From contig NC_057861.1 of NCBI RefSeq assembly GCF_019393635.1, positions 656,793,724 through 656,857,723 of the forward strand: DNA of 64,000 bases. The letters are read 5' to 3'. Of this stretch, positions 60,530 through 64,000 are shown in pieces. A program made the translations under genes and the position numbers. The stretch is from Dromiciops gliroides. Taxonomy: Eukaryota > Chordata > Mammalia > Microbiotheria > Microbiotheriidae. Below the pieces are notes generated by a model, which was not told the origin of the DNA, searched no databases, and worked only from the letters and a program-made list of their open reading frames with translations. Numbering within the stretch: position 1 is the first letter of the stretch; each line of letters begins with the position of its first letter.

Positions 60530-62510
60530 AATCCAGTTGTAGTATCACCTTGGTGACCCCATGGACCAAAGCAAGCCAGTCCCTTCTGTCCTTCGCTATC
60601 TATTGAAGTCTGTCCAAGTTCATGTCATTTCCATGATACGATCTATCATCATCTCATTTCTTCTGTTCCATTTTTGTTTTGTCTGCAGTCTTTCCAGCAT
60701 CAGGGTCCTTTTCCACTGAGTCCAAAGTATTTAAACTTTGGCTTCAGTTTTTTGATCTTCTAACCTGAATTAATTTCTTTACATTTGATTAATATGATCT
60801 CCTTAGTGTCCAAGGGACTCTCAAAGTATTCTCTAGCACCACAATTTTGAAAGTTTTGATTCTGTGACTCTCAGCTTCTTTATAGTCCAACTCTTACAGC
60901 AACAATTGCTACTGAGAAACTATAGCTTTGACTATACAGACATTTGTGATATCTCTGCTTTTTCATATGCTGTTCAGATTTGCTATAGCTTTTCCTTCCA
61001 AAGAGCAAGTGTCTTTTAATTTCATAGCTGGCAGTTGCCATCTGCATCATCTTTGGGCCCAAGAATACCAAATCTGACACTGTTTCCATTTTGTCCTCCC
61101 TCTGGTTGCCAGGAAGTGATGGGGCCCGTTTGCCAAGATCTTAGTTTTTTGATGGAAAGCTTTTAGCCAGCCTTTATGCTCTCCTCGTTCACCCTCATCG
61201 AAGAGATTTCTTAATTCCTCTTCATTTTTTGCCATCAGGGTGGTTCATCTTCATATCTGAAATTGTTTATATTTCTTCTGTCAACCTAATTCCAGCTTTT
61301 GATTCATCTAGCCTGGAATTTTGCATGATAGAATCTGTAAAGGAAAAGTTAAATATATAGGGGTGACCATATACAGCCTTATGTACTCCTTTTCCAATCT
61401 TAAACCAACAGTTATTCCATGTTTGGTCCTAATTGTTGCTTCTTAGCCTACATAAAGGTCCCTCAGGAGACAAGTAAGTTGACTTGATACTCCCATCTCT
61501 TTGAGGACTTGCCACATTTTGTTGTGATCCACACAGTCAAAGGCTTTAGTGTAATCAATGAAGCAGGAAATAGATGTTTTTCAAAACTTTCTGGCTTTTT
61601 CCATAATCCAGCTAATGTTGGCAATTTGTTCTTCAGTTCCTCTGCCTCTTTGAAAGCTAGACTGCTTTTCTGGTAATTCTCAGTTTACATATTGCTGAAG
61701 CCGAGTTCACAGAATGTTAAGCATAACTTTGCTGGTGTGTGAAATGAACACAATTGTTCAGTAATTTGAACATTCCTTGGCATTGCCATTCTTAAGGATT
61801 AGGACATAAATGGATCTTTTCCAATTCAGTGTTCATTGTTGAGTTTTCCAAATTTGGTGGCATATTTGAGTATAACACTTTAACATCATCTTCTTTTAGG
61901 ATTTTAAATAGCTTATCTGGAATTCCATCACCTCCACTAACTTTATTGTTAGCAATTCTTCCTAAGGCCCACTTGACTTTATTCTCCAGGATGTCTAGCT
62001 CTAGAAGAGTAGCTGTAATGGCTACTACATTGTGATTATTGGTGGTGTTAAGATCTTTCTTGTATAGGTATTTTGTGTATTCTTGCACTTCTTCTTAATC
62101 TCTTTTGCTTCTGTTAAATTCTTTACATTTTGTCTTTTATCATGCCCATTTTTTCATGAAACTTTCCCTTGATATCTCTGATTTTCTTGAAAATATCTCT
62201 TGTCTTTACGTGTTCTTTGTTTTAATTCTTTGCATTGCTCATTTAAGAAAACTTTATCCTCCTTGCTATTCTCAGGAATTCGCATCAGTTGGCTATATCT
62301 TTCTTCTTCACCTTCTCTTTCCTTCTTTCCTCAGCTATTTGTAAAGCTTCATCAGATAGCCATTTTGATTTTTGGCTCTTCTTTTCTTTGGAATGTTTTT
62401 TGTCACTATCCTTCTATACAGTATTGGTGAATTTCTGCCCAGAGTTCTTGCAGTCTCTCTACATTCATGTCCTTGTTAGAGTTATATTCATATTCTAAAT
62501 CACATCCTAA
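60530..62510 (-). mobile_element. BovB-like RTE LINE, antisense, about 2 kb
   Basis: The wording follows BovB in reverse ('agtcttggcc'-like end, 'ttccagcatcagggtcctt', 'ccaagggactctcaaagta', 'tatagtccaactcttacag', 'aaagagcaagtgtcttttaa'). In minus reading 61792-62088 gives KWALGRIANNKVSGGDGIPDKLFKIL, trimmed here to its core ANNKVSGGDGIPDKLFKIL, the N-terminal RT motif of RTE. Another piece, 61047-61235, gives a run-on of the same ORF. The ORF is broken by several stops and shifts and lacks its 5' endonuclease part. It is the likely source of the tails of the MAR1 SINEs. Confidence 0.85.
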
Positions 62511-63254
62511 TTAGTTTTATTTATATTCTTTTAACTTAATAATTAGCTTAGTTAAAAGACTGCTTCCAGTATAGAGAGCCAGCGTCATAGAAAATCCTGG
62601 GTTTGAGTCCCACTTTCGACTGTGTGATACCAAGTAAAATCATTTGACCTCTCAGTGCCACAGATAACACGTGCTGAAGACTAAGTTGCAGAACAGTTGC
62701 CAGTTTTTATTGGAAGAGGGGGTTTCCTCTCTAGAAGTGTTCTATATCAGTGCAATCACCAGTCTAGTTTAAGAAAAAAATTAATTTAGCTCTATAAGCA
62801 GTTAAATTTCAGTGTAGGTTTAGAAGTATATTTATATAGGAGTGTCTGAGGGGTTTATATTCTGAGGGGAAATTGTTCCTGTTAAAAGGGGTAATGAGTT
62901 TACAGAGTGGGTTCCCAAGTGAAGGTTGGATGATTAGTTGTCAGTTTACGTTGTCCCAGGGATTCTTACTTCAGGAACTGGTCGGAAGAGATGACTTCTG
63001 AGGTCTCATTCAGTTGAACAAAATTTTTTGAAAAATCTGTATAAGACATCGTGCTGTGGATACAAAGACAAAAAAAGGAACCTTTATGTACACTGATAAG
63101 TAAATTCGAAGTCATTAACAACTCAGGGTGAGAGGAGAGGGATCAGGAAAAGATTCAGAGAGCCTTAGTTGAATTTTGAAGGAATTAAAGTATTTTGAAA
63201 GGCAGCGCCAAGGCAACACATTTCCAGTTATAGGGAATTGTCTAGCCAAACCAG

Positions 63255-63815
63255 CCTTTTCCCTTTCACACATGCCTTTGCACTAGCTATCCCCCCCTTT
63301 CTGACATGCACGCCTTTCTCATTTCCTCTTTATGGAATCCCTCTCTTTCTTCTACTGCAATTCAGGTACCACTTCTCAACATAACTTTTTGTGATCTCTC
63401 TCTAACCCCCACCCCCAATTGTGAGACCTCCCTAACTACCTAGTATTTAACCACCTTGTACTTATTTTGTATTCTTTATATATTTGTTTATACACATATA
63501 AATATGTTTATTTACACACTTTTTTTGTTTTTGTTTTGTGGGGCAATGAGGGTTAAGTGATTTGCCCAGGGTCACACAGCTAGTCAGTGTCAAGTGTCTG
63601 AGGCCAGATTCAAACTCAGGACCTCCTGAATCCAGGGCTGGTGCTGTATCCACTGCACCACCTAGCTGTCCCTACACACATTCTTTATATATTTATTGTA
63701 CACATTTCTATATGTACATGTTGACTTCCACTGGAGTAGGGAATATTTTATTCTTTGTATTTATATCCCCAGTACCTAGTATAGTGGTGCTTAATAAGTG
63801 ATTCTTGATTGATTG
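63255..63815 (+). repeat. L2 LINE 3' end, sense, carrying a WSINE1
   Basis: 'tttgcactagctatccccc', 'ctactgcaattcaggtacc', and, after the SINE, 'ttatatccccagtacctagt' and 'gcttaataagtgattcttga'. Confidence 0.7.
63519..63672 (-). mobile_element. WSINE1 inserted in L2
   Basis: Reversed copy with a TTTTTG-type tail. The words 'tttacacac' and 'cctacacaca' flank it as an imperfect duplication. Confidence 0.9.
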
Positions 63816-64000
63816 CTGTCTTGTACAACAGAATGAACAGTGGTAGGAGGTGAAATGCTGAGTTCAGAGAACATTTACTAGCCCAGTTTGGCTGAAATGT
63901 TGACTGGATGATTTTTTTAGGAGGAGTTCTATGTTTTTTTACTTTTCTGGTCCAAGTTCTCCTGGCCAAATATGAAATCTCCTTAAAGAGAGGTTACCTC

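Larger units (their letters stand above)
56362..64000 (+). other. FKTN: FKTN intron 6, first 7.6 kb: content of stretches without other entries
   Basis: 56362-57700 is AT-rich, with a possible old CR1/L3 or MIR-like piece at 56690-56890. 58290-59195, 59480-60045, 62510-63250 and 63815-64000 hold no gene I can support. 62570-62720 resembles an old MIR-like SINE. Confidence 0.5.

Overview
This window is nuclear DNA from a marsupial, most likely an Australian one. It has intron-rich coding sequence, a CpG-island promoter, and very dense retroposons typical of marsupials: about 25 copies of a WSINE1-type CORE-SINE, MAR1-type SINEs with an RTE tail, L1 and L2 fragments, and a BovB-like RTE. There are no bacterial genes, operons or CRISPR arrays. 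Most open frames longer than 60 codons lie inside repeats, because WSINE1, L1 and L2 copies and microsatellites carry accidental or relict frames.

The one functional gene I recognise is FKTN (fukutin) on the + strand. A CpG island at about 9.83-10.72 kb holds a probable non-coding first exon with a strong donor after 10298. Five coding exons follow at 26954-27058 (within exon 26872-27058), 39218-39277, 44732-44935, 50732-51009 and 56229-56361. They total 780 nt, codons 1-260. Every junction is GT-AG, and the cumulative ends (105, 165, 369, 647, 780) agree with the human FKTN coding-exon ends as I remember them. The rest of the protein, including the catalytic NTase/LicD-type part, must lie beyond 64000. 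Fukutin is a Golgi type II membrane protein that adds ribitol-5-phosphate to the core M3 glycan of alpha-dystroglycan.

Layout. 1-9.8 kb: intergenic and repeat-filled (an antisense L1 carrying a solo LTR and a U4 snRNA retrocopy, L2, MIR-like SINEs, WSINE1, mariner-type MITEs). 9.8-10.7 kb: CpG-island promoter. 10.3-26.9 kb: intron 1, with nine WSINE1 copies and a young antisense endogenous retrovirus whose two 372-bp LTRs differ at two positions. 27-39 kb: intron 2, with L1 and a large L2. 39-45 kb: intron 3, with two WSINE1 copies stacked on one target and CR1/L3 remnants. 45-51 kb: intron 4, with L2 nested in L2 and a dead RPL30 retrocopy. 51-56 kb: intron 5, with a solo LTR 336 bp after the exon donor and a young truncated L1. 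56-64 kb: start of intron 6, with a roughly 2-kb RTE.

The main points for a second look are: a 19-codon upstream ORF whose stop overlaps the fukutin start codon; the young antisense provirus, with tRNA-Arg-like sequence running past its primer site; three LTR insertions of one family, all with 4-bp target duplications; a truncated U4 retrocopy with 17-bp duplications; and antisense WSINE1 copies that look like ready-made splice cassettes. I found no previously undescribed gene system. Family names for repeats come from memory of consensus sequences, not from a search, and repeat boundaries without a stated target-site duplication are approximate.
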